From: CAKSXP01 sp964539115
GTDB lineage: Bacteria > Bacillota > Clostridia > Oscillospirales > Oscillospiraceae
Length of the DNA: 11,381 nt
Assembly: GCA_964539115.1 (NCBI GenBank)
Contig: CAZIHY010000065.1
Location: forward strand, 1 to 11,381
Direction of reading: 5' to 3'
Part shown: in pieces, positions 1-6,014 of the stretch
How the letters are laid out: the number at the start of each line of letters is the position of its first letter
Numbering within the stretch: position 1 is the stretch's first letter
Position numbers and translations under genes: made by a program
Notes under the pieces: generated by a model
What the model was told of the DNA's origin: nothing
The model's database searches: none
Seen by the model: only the letters and a program-made list of their open reading frames with translations

Positions 1-656
1 TCGGCGGCCACGGCACCACCCTGGGCGGCGTCATCGTGGACGGCGGCACCTTTGACTGGGCTGCTTCCGGCCGGTATCCCTGGATCTCCGAGCCCAACCC
101 CAGCTATCATGGCGTAAAGTTCACCGAGGCTGCGGGCGCTGCTGCCTTTGCCACCTACATCCGCGCCATTCTGCTGCGCGATACCGGTTCCACCATCAGC
201 CCCTTCGCCGCCTTCCTGCTGCTGCAGGGCACCGAGACTCTGTCCCTGCGTCTGGAGCGGCACGCTGAGAACACCAAGAAGGTCGTGGAATACCTGGTGA
301 ACCATCCCCAGGTGGAGAAGGTCAACCATCCGTCCCTGCCCGACCATCCGGACCACGCCCTGTATGAGAAATACTTCCCCAACGGCGGCGCTTCCATCTT
401 CACTTTTGAGATCAAGGGCGGCCAGGAGGAGGCCTTCAAGTTTATAGACAACCTGGAGATATTCTCGCTGCTGGCCAACGTAGCCGACGTGAAGAGTCTT
501 GTTATCCACCCGGCTACCACCACCCACAGCCAGCTGACTGACGAGGAGCTGCAGGACCAGGGCATCAGGCAGAACACTATCCGCCTGTCCATCGGCACTG
601 AGCACATCGACGACATCATCGCCGATCTGGAAAGGGGATTCGCAGCCGTAAAGTGA
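1..656 (+). CDS. O-acetylhomoserine sulfhydrylase (aminocarboxypropyltransferase), C-terminal half
   Basis: This is a partial gene cut by the window start; the first whole codon is at 3 and 217 residues are visible before TGA at 654-656. The enzyme is a cytosolic PLP-dependent member of the Cys/Met metabolism family. It condenses O-acetylhomoserine with sulfide (or methanethiol) to make homocysteine (or methionine). The visible part opens with GGHGTTLGGVIVDGG, the stretch that directly follows the PLP-binding lysine in MetY-type enzymes, so that lysine should lie just outside the window. Other family landmarks are SLRLERHAENT, the region VADVKSLVIHPATTTHSQL and the C-terminal RLSIGTEHIDDIIADLE. 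MetY proteins are usually about 425-430 residues, so roughly half is present. It is followed by a terminator and appears to end its transcription unit. A cystathionine gamma-synthase or methionine gamma-lyase is less likely because of the long MetY-type insert (VNHPSLPDHPDHALYEKYFP). Confidence 0.93.
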   Translation, partial: GGHGTTLGGVIVDGGTFDWAASGRYPWISEPNPSYHGVKFTEAAGAAAFATYIRAILLRDTGSTISPFAAFLLLQGTETLSLRLERHAENTKKVVEYLVNHPQVEKVNHPSLPDHPDHALYEKYFPNGGASIFTFEIKGGQEEAFKFIDNLEIFSLLANVADVKSLVIHPATTTHSQLTDEELQDQGIRQNTIRLSIGTEHIDDIIADLERGFAAVK

Positions 657-719
657 TCAGGAGCCACAGCGATAACGAATGATCCGAATCAAATAACTAG
701 TATTGCTGATTGAAAAAAC

Positions 720-773
720 GGAGGCTTTGCACCATAGGGGACTATCCCTTGCTGTGAAGCCTCCTTTTGTTTT
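720..773 (+). terminator. Rho-independent terminator after the sulfhydrylase gene
   Basis: The outer stem GGAGGCTT (720-727) pairs exactly with AAGCCTCC (757-764), followed by TTTTGTTTT (765-773). An inner hairpin, AGGG (736-739) with CCCT (746-749), sits in the loop. The site lies 63 nt after the stop codon of the upstream gene. Confidence 0.85.
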
Positions 774-825
774 ATGGCCAGCTTATTGGTGCTTGGCACG
801 GTTTGCAGTATTTTAGCGACCCAAG

Positions 826-854
826 TTGACAGCGGAAAATACTCATGTTAAAAT
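826..854 (+). promoter_or_regulatory. Sigma-A type promoter of tcdA
   Basis: A perfect -35 box TTGACA (826-831) and a -10 box TAAAAT (849-854) are separated by exactly 17 nt. Transcription would start near 861 and give a leader of about 95 nt before the tcdA start at 956. Confidence 0.75.
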
Positions 855-858
855 AACC

Positions 859-924
859 AACAATACTACTATGTTTATTGTTCCGGAGCTTTTGACTTTA
901 CATGGAAGGCACGCTTTGGAGCGT
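859..924 (+). promoter_or_regulatory. Leader inverted repeats upstream of tcdA
   Basis: Two small dyads lie at and just after the predicted transcription start. AACAATA (859-865) mirrors TATTGTT (876-882) across 10 nt and overlaps the likely +1 position, as an operator would. ACGCT (911-915) pairs with AGCGT (920-924) around a TTGG loop. No known riboswitch was recognised. The first could be a repressor site and the second a plain leader hairpin; this is inference from symmetry alone. Confidence 0.3.
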
Positions 925-955
925 ACAGTATTGCAGGAAATATCGGAGTGAGAGT

Positions 956-1726
956 ATGCTGAACCAATTTTCAAGAACGGAACTGCTTCTGGGCAAAGAA
1001 GGTATGGAGCGTCTGGCCAACTCCCGTGTTGCTGTCTTTGGCATTGGCGGCGTTGGCGGATACACCGTGGAGGCTTTGGCCCGCAGCGGCGTGGGCGAGC
1101 TGGTTCTGGTCGATGATGACCGTGTCTGTATTACAAACATAAACCGCCAGATATTTGCTACCCGTAAGACGGTCGGGCAGTATAAGGTCGATGTGGCCCA
1201 GGCAAGGGTTGCGGAAATAGATCCAAATATCAAGGTGACAGTACACAAGTGCTTCTATACTCCGGAGACTGCGGGGCAATTTGATTTTAGGCAATACGAT
1301 TATGTCGTGGACGCCATCGATACAGTGACCGGTAAGCTGGAGTTGGTTGAACAGGCGCAGAAAGCCGGTACTCCTATTATCAGTTCCATGGGCGCCGGCA
1401 ACAAGCTGGATCCCACCGCTTTTGAGGTAGCGGATATTTATGAGACCAGCGTCTGCCCGCTTGCCAGAGTTATGCGCCGGGAATTGAAAAAGCGCGGGAT
1501 CCCCCGGCTAAAAGTCGTTTATTCGAAAGAAAAGCCTATAACGCCGGTGGAGGATCTGGCGATAAGCTGCCGTGCCAATTGTGTATGCCCTCCGGGGACA
1601 GCCAGAAAATGCACGCAGCGCAGGCAGATCCCGGGGAGCAATGCATTCGTTCCCCCGGTAGTGGGACTTATCATCGCCGGCGAAGTGGTCAAATACCTTG
1701 CAGGAACATATATGCAGGACAGATAG
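956..1726 (+). CDS. tcdA: tRNA threonylcarbamoyladenosine dehydratase (E1-like, ThiF/MoeB superfamily)
   Basis: This 256-residue protein resembles TcdA, which uses ATP to cyclise the t6A37 modification of ANN-decoding tRNAs to ct6A. The family opening MLNQFSRTELLLGKEG is followed by the nucleotide-binding glycine loop GIGGVGG (29-35). Next come the acidic VDDD strand (52-55) and the E1 signature TNINRQ (60-65). SSMGAGNKLDPT (143-154) is also typical. A cysteine-rich loop, C205, C209, C211 and C219, precedes RRQIPGS, as in Firmicute homologues. Start choice: ATG 956 has GGAG at 945-948, 7 nt upstream. An in-frame ATG at 902 lacks a well-placed site and would add 18 residues unlike the family. 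The gene stands alone with its own promoter and terminator. Another ThiF-like adenylyltransferase is possible but less likely given the N-terminus. Confidence 0.9.
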   Translation: MLNQFSRTELLLGKEGMERLANSRVAVFGIGGVGGYTVEALARSGVGELVLVDDDRVCITNINRQIFATRKTVGQYKVDVAQARVAEIDPNIKVTVHKCFYTPETAGQFDFRQYDYVVDAIDTVTGKLELVEQAQKAGTPIISSMGAGNKLDPTAFEVADIYETSVCPLARVMRRELKKRGIPRLKVVYSKEKPITPVEDLAISCRANCVCPPGTARKCTQRRQIPGSNAFVPPVVGLIIAGEVVKYLAGTYMQDR

Positions 1727-1760
1727 ACGGTACAAAGTGTTTACTTGGCATAAAACAGAC

Positions 1761-1805
1761 AAAAGGGAAACAGCGGGATCGGACCCGCGGTTTCCCTTTT
1801 TCTGT
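1761..1805. terminator. Bidirectional terminator between tcdA and the MATE gene
   Basis: AAAAGGGAAAC (1761-1771) pairs with GTTTCCCTTTT (1790-1800), and GCGGG (1773-1777) pairs with CCCGC (1784-1788) above it. T-rich tracts follow the stem on both strands. It can therefore stop tcdA transcripts on the plus strand and the oxidoreductase-MATE operon on the minus strand, whose last stop codon is at 1835-1837. Confidence 0.88.
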
Positions 1806-1834
1806 GAACAGGGTTGACTTTTTTCAGGTTAAAC

Positions 1835-3190
1835 TTAAATATTCTCTGTTTTGTTGAGAAGTTTGCGGCTGAGGATAAGATACAGTATACCGGAAGTGGT
1901 CGCACTGATTATATCGCTGATCGGTTCCGCCCAGTAGATACCCATAACGCCGAAGAAACGCGGCAGGATGAGCGCCAGTGGAGTGAGCAGTATGATCTTT
2001 CTCAGACAGGCGATAAACACGGAGGTCTTCGCCTGGCCGAGCCCGACAAAGGTGCACTGAACAGCCATTTGCAGGCCGAACAGCCATACTCCGCCCAGAT
2101 AGATGGGAAGAACGCTTTTTACGATCGTGATAAGTTCCGTACTATCGGTGAATATGCTGGCAAACGCCCTTGGAAATATCGCGGTCGAGGCAAAAAACAG
2201 GCAGGTGTACCCCAGCGAAATGGCGAGCATCGCGCGGAAGCACTTACGGACCCTATCATAATTTCTGGCTCCGTAATTATAGCTGATAACAGGCTGTACG
2301 CCCTGATTGAAGCCCTGTACGGGCACTACTGACAGCTGCATTACGCTCTGGAGTATCGTCATCGAGCCGACATAGAGGTCGTTTCCGTATGTTTTGAGCC
2401 CGCTGAGAAAGACTATCTGAACCAGACTTTCAGTGGATTGCATTATAAACGGAGATATGCCGAGTGCTGCGATTTTTCCGATAACGGAAAGACGTGGACG
2501 CAGTATTTCGGTGGAAATCTTAAGCGAGCTCTTCTTCGAGAGAAGAAAAGATGTGACCCAAACCGCGCTGAAAAACTGCGAGATAACTGTCGCAAGCGCC
2601 GCACCTCTGACGCCCATGCCAAAGGCGAAGATGAAAATGGGGTCAAGTATCGTGTTTGCAATGGCGCCGATCAGGACGGACAGCATCGCTATCTTCGATT
2701 GTCCCTGGCAAGTTATAAAGGGGTTCATGCCCAATGTGACCTGAACAAACAGAGTGCCGCAGAGATATATTGTTATATAGGAGTTCGCATATCCGATAGT
2801 GTCCTCGCTCGCGCCGAAGAGGTACAGCAGCGGCGTCTTGAAGATCAAGAACAGCACAGTCAGAACAACAGAGCAGAAAAGGAGCATAACGATGGCGTTG
2901 CCGAGGATGCGTTCGGCAGCCTTTTTGTCGCCTTTGCCCATCTCAATCGTAGCAAGCGGAGCGCCGCCCTGTCCGGCGAAGGCTGCGAACGCGGATATGA
3001 CAAGGATGATAGGACTGCACAGGCCAAGCCCCGTGAGCGCGAGGCCGCCGGAGCCGGCGATATGGCCTATGTACATCCTGTCGACGATGTTATAAAGCAG
3101 GTTGACAAGCTGCGCTATAATTGAGGGTACCGCCAGGGAAAACAGAAGGCTTGGGAGCTTCTGCGTTCCGAGGCGCTCTTCGCTGTGCAT
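1835..3190 (-). CDS. MATE family efflux transporter
   Basis: This 451-residue integral membrane protein has about twelve hydrophobic segments in two halves, the usual size and layout of MATE (NorM/DinF/MepA-type) exporters. These swap Na+ or H+ for drugs or metabolites across the cytoplasmic membrane. Family features include P22 in the first segment (SLAVPSII), the NIVDRMYIGHI stretch near residue 34 with D37, and the repeat-half motif LDPIFIFAFGMGVRGAALAT. The second half carries QGVQPVISYNYGA, also typical. Start choice: ATG at 3190 overlaps the oxidoreductase stop as TGATG, so ribosomes can re-initiate. A TTG one codon earlier (3193) is an alternative. The substrate cannot be read from sequence. 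Coupling to the oxidoreductase suggests that it could export that enzyme's product or a related toxic compound, which is inference. A bidirectional terminator follows. Confidence 0.92.
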   Translation of the reverse strand: MHSEERLGTQKLPSLLFSLAVPSIIAQLVNLLYNIVDRMYIGHIAGSGGLALTGLGLCSPIILVISAFAAFAGQGGAPLATIEMGKGDKKAAERILGNAIVMLLFCSVVLTVLFLIFKTPLLYLFGASEDTIGYANSYITIYLCGTLFVQVTLGMNPFITCQGQSKIAMLSVLIGAIANTILDPIFIFAFGMGVRGAALATVISQFFSAVWVTSFLLSKKSSLKISTEILRPRLSVIGKIAALGISPFIMQSTESLVQIVFLSGLKTYGNDLYVGSMTILQSVMQLSVVPVQGFNQGVQPVISYNYGARNYDRVRKCFRAMLAISLGYTCLFFASTAIFPRAFASIFTDSTELITIVKSVLPIYLGGVWLFGLQMAVQCTFVGLGQAKTSVFIACLRKIILLTPLALILPRFFGVMGIYWAEPISDIISATTSGILYLILSRKLLNKTENI

Positions 3191-5190
3191 CAAATCATCA
3201 TTGCCTTTCCGAATGCGTCACGTGTGCATTTCTGAATATTTCCCGCACCGTTGCAGTCGCCGACGGCATAGAAACGTGCAGCGCTCTGGGCATAGGAAAG
3301 TGCCTCGTCTATGCAGGGGTTCATACCGCCGCAGATGACGACGCTGTCGGCAGAAATGGTATGTTCAGCGCCGTCCGTGTCGACATAGGTGACAGTGTTG
3401 TCCTTGACAGATTTTGTAGTGACGTTGAGTATTCCGTGTATGTTGTCATAAACCTCCCATGCGCTGAGGAAACCGCCCTCGGGCTTTATGTAGCACATTG
3501 TGATGTAGTGCAGATGGGAGGCGTCATATGCCAGCTCACACTGACGTGTGAGGACTGTGACATCGTGGCCGTTGTCGGCAAGGTACATAGCGGTTTCAAC
3601 GCCTGTCTCCGAGCCGCCGACGATGACGACTCTGTGTCCAAGCTCGGCTTCGTGACCGATAACATCCAGGCATGTGGGGTAAAGCGCCTTTCCGTTCTCA
3701 TCACGCAGTCCCTCGATAGAGCCGGGCAGATTAGGCTTTGCGCCGGTCGCCGCTATGACCGCGTCGATACCCAACTCGGAGATGTATTCCGGTGTGGGCT
3801 TGGTGTTGAGAACGACCTTTATCGCGGACTTTTCAATCTCGCGGATGAGCCAGTCACGGTATTCCGCGATGGGCCACTTGAAAGCAAAATGATCGCCGTG
3901 GAAGAGCTGACCGCCAAGCTTGTCAGTCTTTTCAAAAAGCGTTACGCCGTGCCCGCGGGCAGCAGCTGTCAGCGCGGCCTGCATACCGGCGACGCCTCCG
4001 CCGATGACCGCGACGCGCTTGCGCTGGGTCTTGCTGTCAATCATGCGCGGCAGCTTGTAGTCAATGCCCATAAGCGGGTTGACAGAGCAGTTGCAGAGGA
4101 AGGCGGAGGGATCCTTCTCCCTGATCGTGCCGTGGCACTTGTTGCACCAGAGGCAGGGACGAATGTCCTCACCGCGTCCTGCCTCTATCTTTTTGACGTA
4201 ATCGAAGTCAGCGATAAAGGCACGAGCCATGTAGTACATATCGCACTTGCCCTCGGCGATGTATTTCTCCATCTCCTCGGGATCCTGGAAGCCGCCGTTG
4301 GGTGCCAACAGGGCCGTAACGCCGGCCTTCTTCATGGCCTCGCAGTAGGCGATGGTCGGGTGGTCGCCTTTCGTGAAGTTATAGCTGATGGGATGAGCGC
4401 GGGCCATATCCCTTTCACGGATATGAAGAATGTCAGCGACGCCGTTGAGTGCAAGCGCAAAATCGACCGCGTCCTTCAGCTCATAGCCATTGGGATTGCC
4501 TCCGGAATAGCCGAGCGGCTGTTCGCCGGCAAAGCAGACCTCGATGATAAAGCCTTTGCCGAACTCCCGCTTCACGCGCTGCATGAGCTCAATGTAGAAG
4601 CGCATACGCTCGGTGACGGTGTTTCCGCCGTAGTCATCGTCGCGCTCGTGTTCAGCGGGCTGCATTTCCAGGTCAAGGCGCAGTGTGATTCCGTCGTAGC
4701 CGCAGCGCTTATAGAGTCGAAGCTTCTCAATAAAGCCGTCCATTACTTCGGGTATGCGCTCACGCGGGAGCATTTCAGCGGGCGAAGGGCCGCTTGCCGG
4801 ATTGAAAATCATACCTCCGCGAAGGGAATAGCCTGCAGGCATATCTACCTGTGCGCAGACGAGCAGCTTGGAACCGTAAAAATGCACTTCGTCCGCGAGC
4901 TGTGATATATAGTTGTGGACACTGGGATCGTTCAGATCGAAGGCCTGCATACGCTTGCCGTCGTCAGAGGGACTGGTGCGCTGATCGGGATAGTCGTCCC
5001 ACTCGGCAAGAGAGATGATCGCCGCGCCGTTGCGCGCGAGCCTTGCCTGAAAGCTGCGATAGCCCTCGGCGGGGTAGGTTTCGGGTCCTTGAAAGAAGTG
5101 GGGGGAGGCGTTTGAATACGCCATGCGGTTTTTGATGATCGTGTTGCCGATGCGAACCGGGGAGAGAAGGTGGCTGTACTTCTTGCTCAT
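3190..5190 (-). CDS. OYE-like FMN/FAD/4Fe-4S oxidoreductase (2,4-dienoyl-CoA reductase/TMADH type), divergent active site
   Basis: This 666-residue protein has the architecture of bacterial 2,4-dienoyl-CoA reductase and trimethylamine dehydrogenase. An N-terminal FMN TIM barrel covers about 5-340, a cysteine cluster sits at C346, C349, C352 and C366/C368, and a two-part FAD/NAD(P)H domain follows. Dinucleotide-binding loops are visible at GGGVAG (397-402) and GGSETG (525-530), and a late FAD motif at YAVGDCNGAGN (641-651). Electrons probably pass from NAD(P)H through FAD and the cluster to FMN, to reduce an unsaturated or oxidised small molecule in the cytoplasm. The CxxCxxC spacing is like TMADH rather than FadH (CxxCxxxC). 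The usual HxxN/HxY loop before the YGG motif is missing (see findings), so the substrate is unknown. Start ATG 5190 has GGAG 8 nt upstream; a TTG at 5208 would place that site inside the gene. It lies 38 nt after the ybaK-like gene and overlaps the MATE start. Confidence 0.88.
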   Translation of the reverse strand: MSKKYSHLLSPVRIGNTIIKNRMAYSNASPHFFQGPETYPAEGYRSFQARLARNGAAIISLAEWDDYPDQRTSPSDDGKRMQAFDLNDPSVHNYISQLADEVHFYGSKLLVCAQVDMPAGYSLRGGMIFNPASGPSPAEMLPRERIPEVMDGFIEKLRLYKRCGYDGITLRLDLEMQPAEHERDDDYGGNTVTERMRFYIELMQRVKREFGKGFIIEVCFAGEQPLGYSGGNPNGYELKDAVDFALALNGVADILHIRERDMARAHPISYNFTKGDHPTIAYCEAMKKAGVTALLAPNGGFQDPEEMEKYIAEGKCDMYYMARAFIADFDYVKKIEAGRGEDIRPCLWCNKCHGTIREKDPSAFLCNCSVNPLMGIDYKLPRMIDSKTQRKRVAVIGGGVAGMQAALTAAARGHGVTLFEKTDKLGGQLFHGDHFAFKWPIAEYRDWLIREIEKSAIKVVLNTKPTPEYISELGIDAVIAATGAKPNLPGSIEGLRDENGKALYPTCLDVIGHEAELGHRVVIVGGSETGVETAMYLADNGHDVTVLTRQCELAYDASHLHYITMCYIKPEGGFLSAWEVYDNIHGILNVTTKSVKDNTVTYVDTDGAEHTISADSVVICGGMNPCIDEALSYAQSAARFYAVGDCNGAGNIQKCTRDAFGKAMMI

Positions 5191-5228
5191 GGGGTGTTCT
5201 CCTTTCAAAATTGAATGGTATGTAAGAG

Positions 5229-5702
5229 TTAATCCTCTGGAAGCTTACAGACGTCGACCCATTTTACGGCCCCTGAATATTCGAAAAGCTCATCACAGCT
5301 GAGGGGGATAGCGCTGTTCGCGCTGCCGACGGCGGGATAGACGATGTCGAAGCGCTGGAGGCTGACGTCGGGATAAACGTCAACTCCTTCGTTTCTTCCG
5401 AAGGGGCAAACGCCGCCGACAGGGTGCCCGACCAGCTCAAGGACCTCCTCGGCCGAGAGCATTTTGGCCTTGAAGCCAAAGGTCTGTTTAAACTTTTTGT
5501 TGTCAATGCGCGCGTCTCCCGCCGCGAGGACGAGAAGACAGCCCTCGCCGTCCTTGAACGAGAGGGTTTTGCAGATCCGCGCGGGTTCCGTTCCGACTGC
5601 TATCGCCGCCAGGTCGACGGTAGCGCTGGAGACATCGAACTCTAAAACGCGGTCCTCTATGCCGAGCGAACGGAAGAACGCACGGCCCTTTTCGATGGAC
5701 AT
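5229..5702 (-). CDS. YbaK/EbsC-type aminoacyl-tRNA deacylase
   Basis: This 157-residue protein is the size of stand-alone YbaK/ProX editing enzymes. They hydrolyse mischarged tRNAs, for example Cys-tRNA(Pro) or Ala-tRNA(Pro), in the cytoplasm. The central VGTEPARICKTLSFKD holds the conserved lysine (K45) of the active site. VGHPVGGVCPFG (91-102) matches the glycine/proline loop of the family, and YPAVGSANSAI (122-132) the later substrate-side loop. The opening, MSIEKGRAFFRSLGIEDRVLEFD, is the usual N-terminal helix and strand. Start choice: AGGAG (5712-5716) touches an upstream in-frame ATG (5711) with no gap, but lies 9 nt before ATG 5702, so the shorter form is preferred. It is the first gene of the minus-strand unit with the oxidoreductase and MATE genes. 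The specific tRNA or amino acid edited cannot be told. Confidence 0.88.
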   Translation of the reverse strand: MSIEKGRAFFRSLGIEDRVLEFDVSSATVDLAAIAVGTEPARICKTLSFKDGEGCLLVLAAGDARIDNKKFKQTFGFKAKMLSAEEVLELVGHPVGGVCPFGRNEGVDVYPDVSLQRFDIVYPAVGSANSAIPLSCDELFEYSGAVKWVDVCKLPED

Positions 5703-5711
5703 GGGTTTCAT

Positions 5712-5716
5712 CTCCT
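5712..5716 (-). promoter_or_regulatory. Ribosome binding site that fixes the ybaK-like start
   Basis: The minus-strand AGGAG lies directly against ATG 5711 (0 nt) but 9 nt before ATG 5702. Normal spacing favours the second ATG, removing three residues from the longest reading frame. Confidence 0.7.
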
Positions 5717-5737
5717 GTAGTGTATTTTCCCATATTA

Positions 5738-5766
5738 ATAATAAACCAATATACGAAATAAGGCAA
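5738..5766 (-). promoter_or_regulatory. Sigma-A type promoter of the ybaK-oxidoreductase-MATE unit
   Basis: On the minus strand, TTGCCT (5766-5761) and TATTAT (5743-5738) are 17 nt apart. Transcription would start near 5730, about 28 nt before the start codon. The -35 box lies inside the terminal palindrome of the adjoining repeat element. Confidence 0.5.
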
Positions 5767-6001
5767 GGGATTTCCCTTGCCTTATCAGCTTGTCAGAAAA
5801 AGCCTCGCAGAGTTCGCGCCCGCCGGCGCGAAAAAGGTGTGATTTATTTCTGCCGCGGCGTGTACGTGGCAGAAAATACTTATCGTGTGCGCAAACGTGC
5901 GAGCCGCCAGTCGAGTGCGCTGCGGCGCATACGCAGCCTTCTCGAAAAAGTGCAAGCACTTTTTCGACAGACGCATAAGGCAAGGAATTTCCCTTGCCTT
6001 A
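5759..6001. repeat. MITE-like structured intergenic element with terminal inverted repeats
   Basis: This 243-bp stretch fills the gap between the TPM gene and the ybaK-like gene and has no convincing coding frame. Its ends are inverted copies: 5759-5802 and the complement of 5959-6001 agree at about 36 of 43 aligned positions with one gap. Each end also contains its own palindrome: a 13-bp stem at 5758-5785, and AAGGCAAGG...CCTTGCCTT at 5978-6000. Internal hairpins are TTCGCGCC/GGCGCGAA (5813-5832), TTTCTGCC/GGCAGAAA (5847-5875), CTGCG/CGCAG (5920-5936) and the 12-bp dyad at 5942-5967. This is the layout of miniature inverted-repeat elements or structured intergenic repeats. No transposase is present and no clear target duplication was seen, apart from a possible TA. 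An RNA role is also possible. Confidence 0.55.
5942..5967. terminator. Possible bidirectional terminator inside the repeat element
   Basis: TCGAAAAAGTGC (5942-5953) and GCACTTTTTCGA (5956-5967) form a 12-bp perfect dyad around AA. On either strand a short GTG/CAC stem is followed by TTTTT, so it could end transcripts of the TPM operon, which stops at 6015. The small GC core makes this uncertain. Confidence 0.4.
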
Positions 6002-6014
6002 GTGTGTTTATGGG

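Noticed and set aside
794..807. TTGGCACG followed by TTGCA, like a sigma-54 promoter
   Set aside because: The spacing between GG and GC is 8 nt instead of 10, and a much better sigma-A promoter lies just downstream.
902..955. Upstream ATG extending tcdA by 18 codons
   Set aside because: No ribosome site at normal distance, and TcdA proteins begin at the inner MLNQFSR sequence with a good GGAG.
3121..4905. A 594-codon plus-strand open frame opposite the oxidoreductase gene
   Set aside because: It is the antisense shadow of a well-supported flavoprotein gene; its translation has no family motifs and no good ribosome site.
5758..5785. The 13-bp palindrome as a simple terminator
   Set aside because: No T-tract follows the stem on either strand, and the same palindrome recurs at 5978-6000 as an inverted end, which fits a repeat element better.
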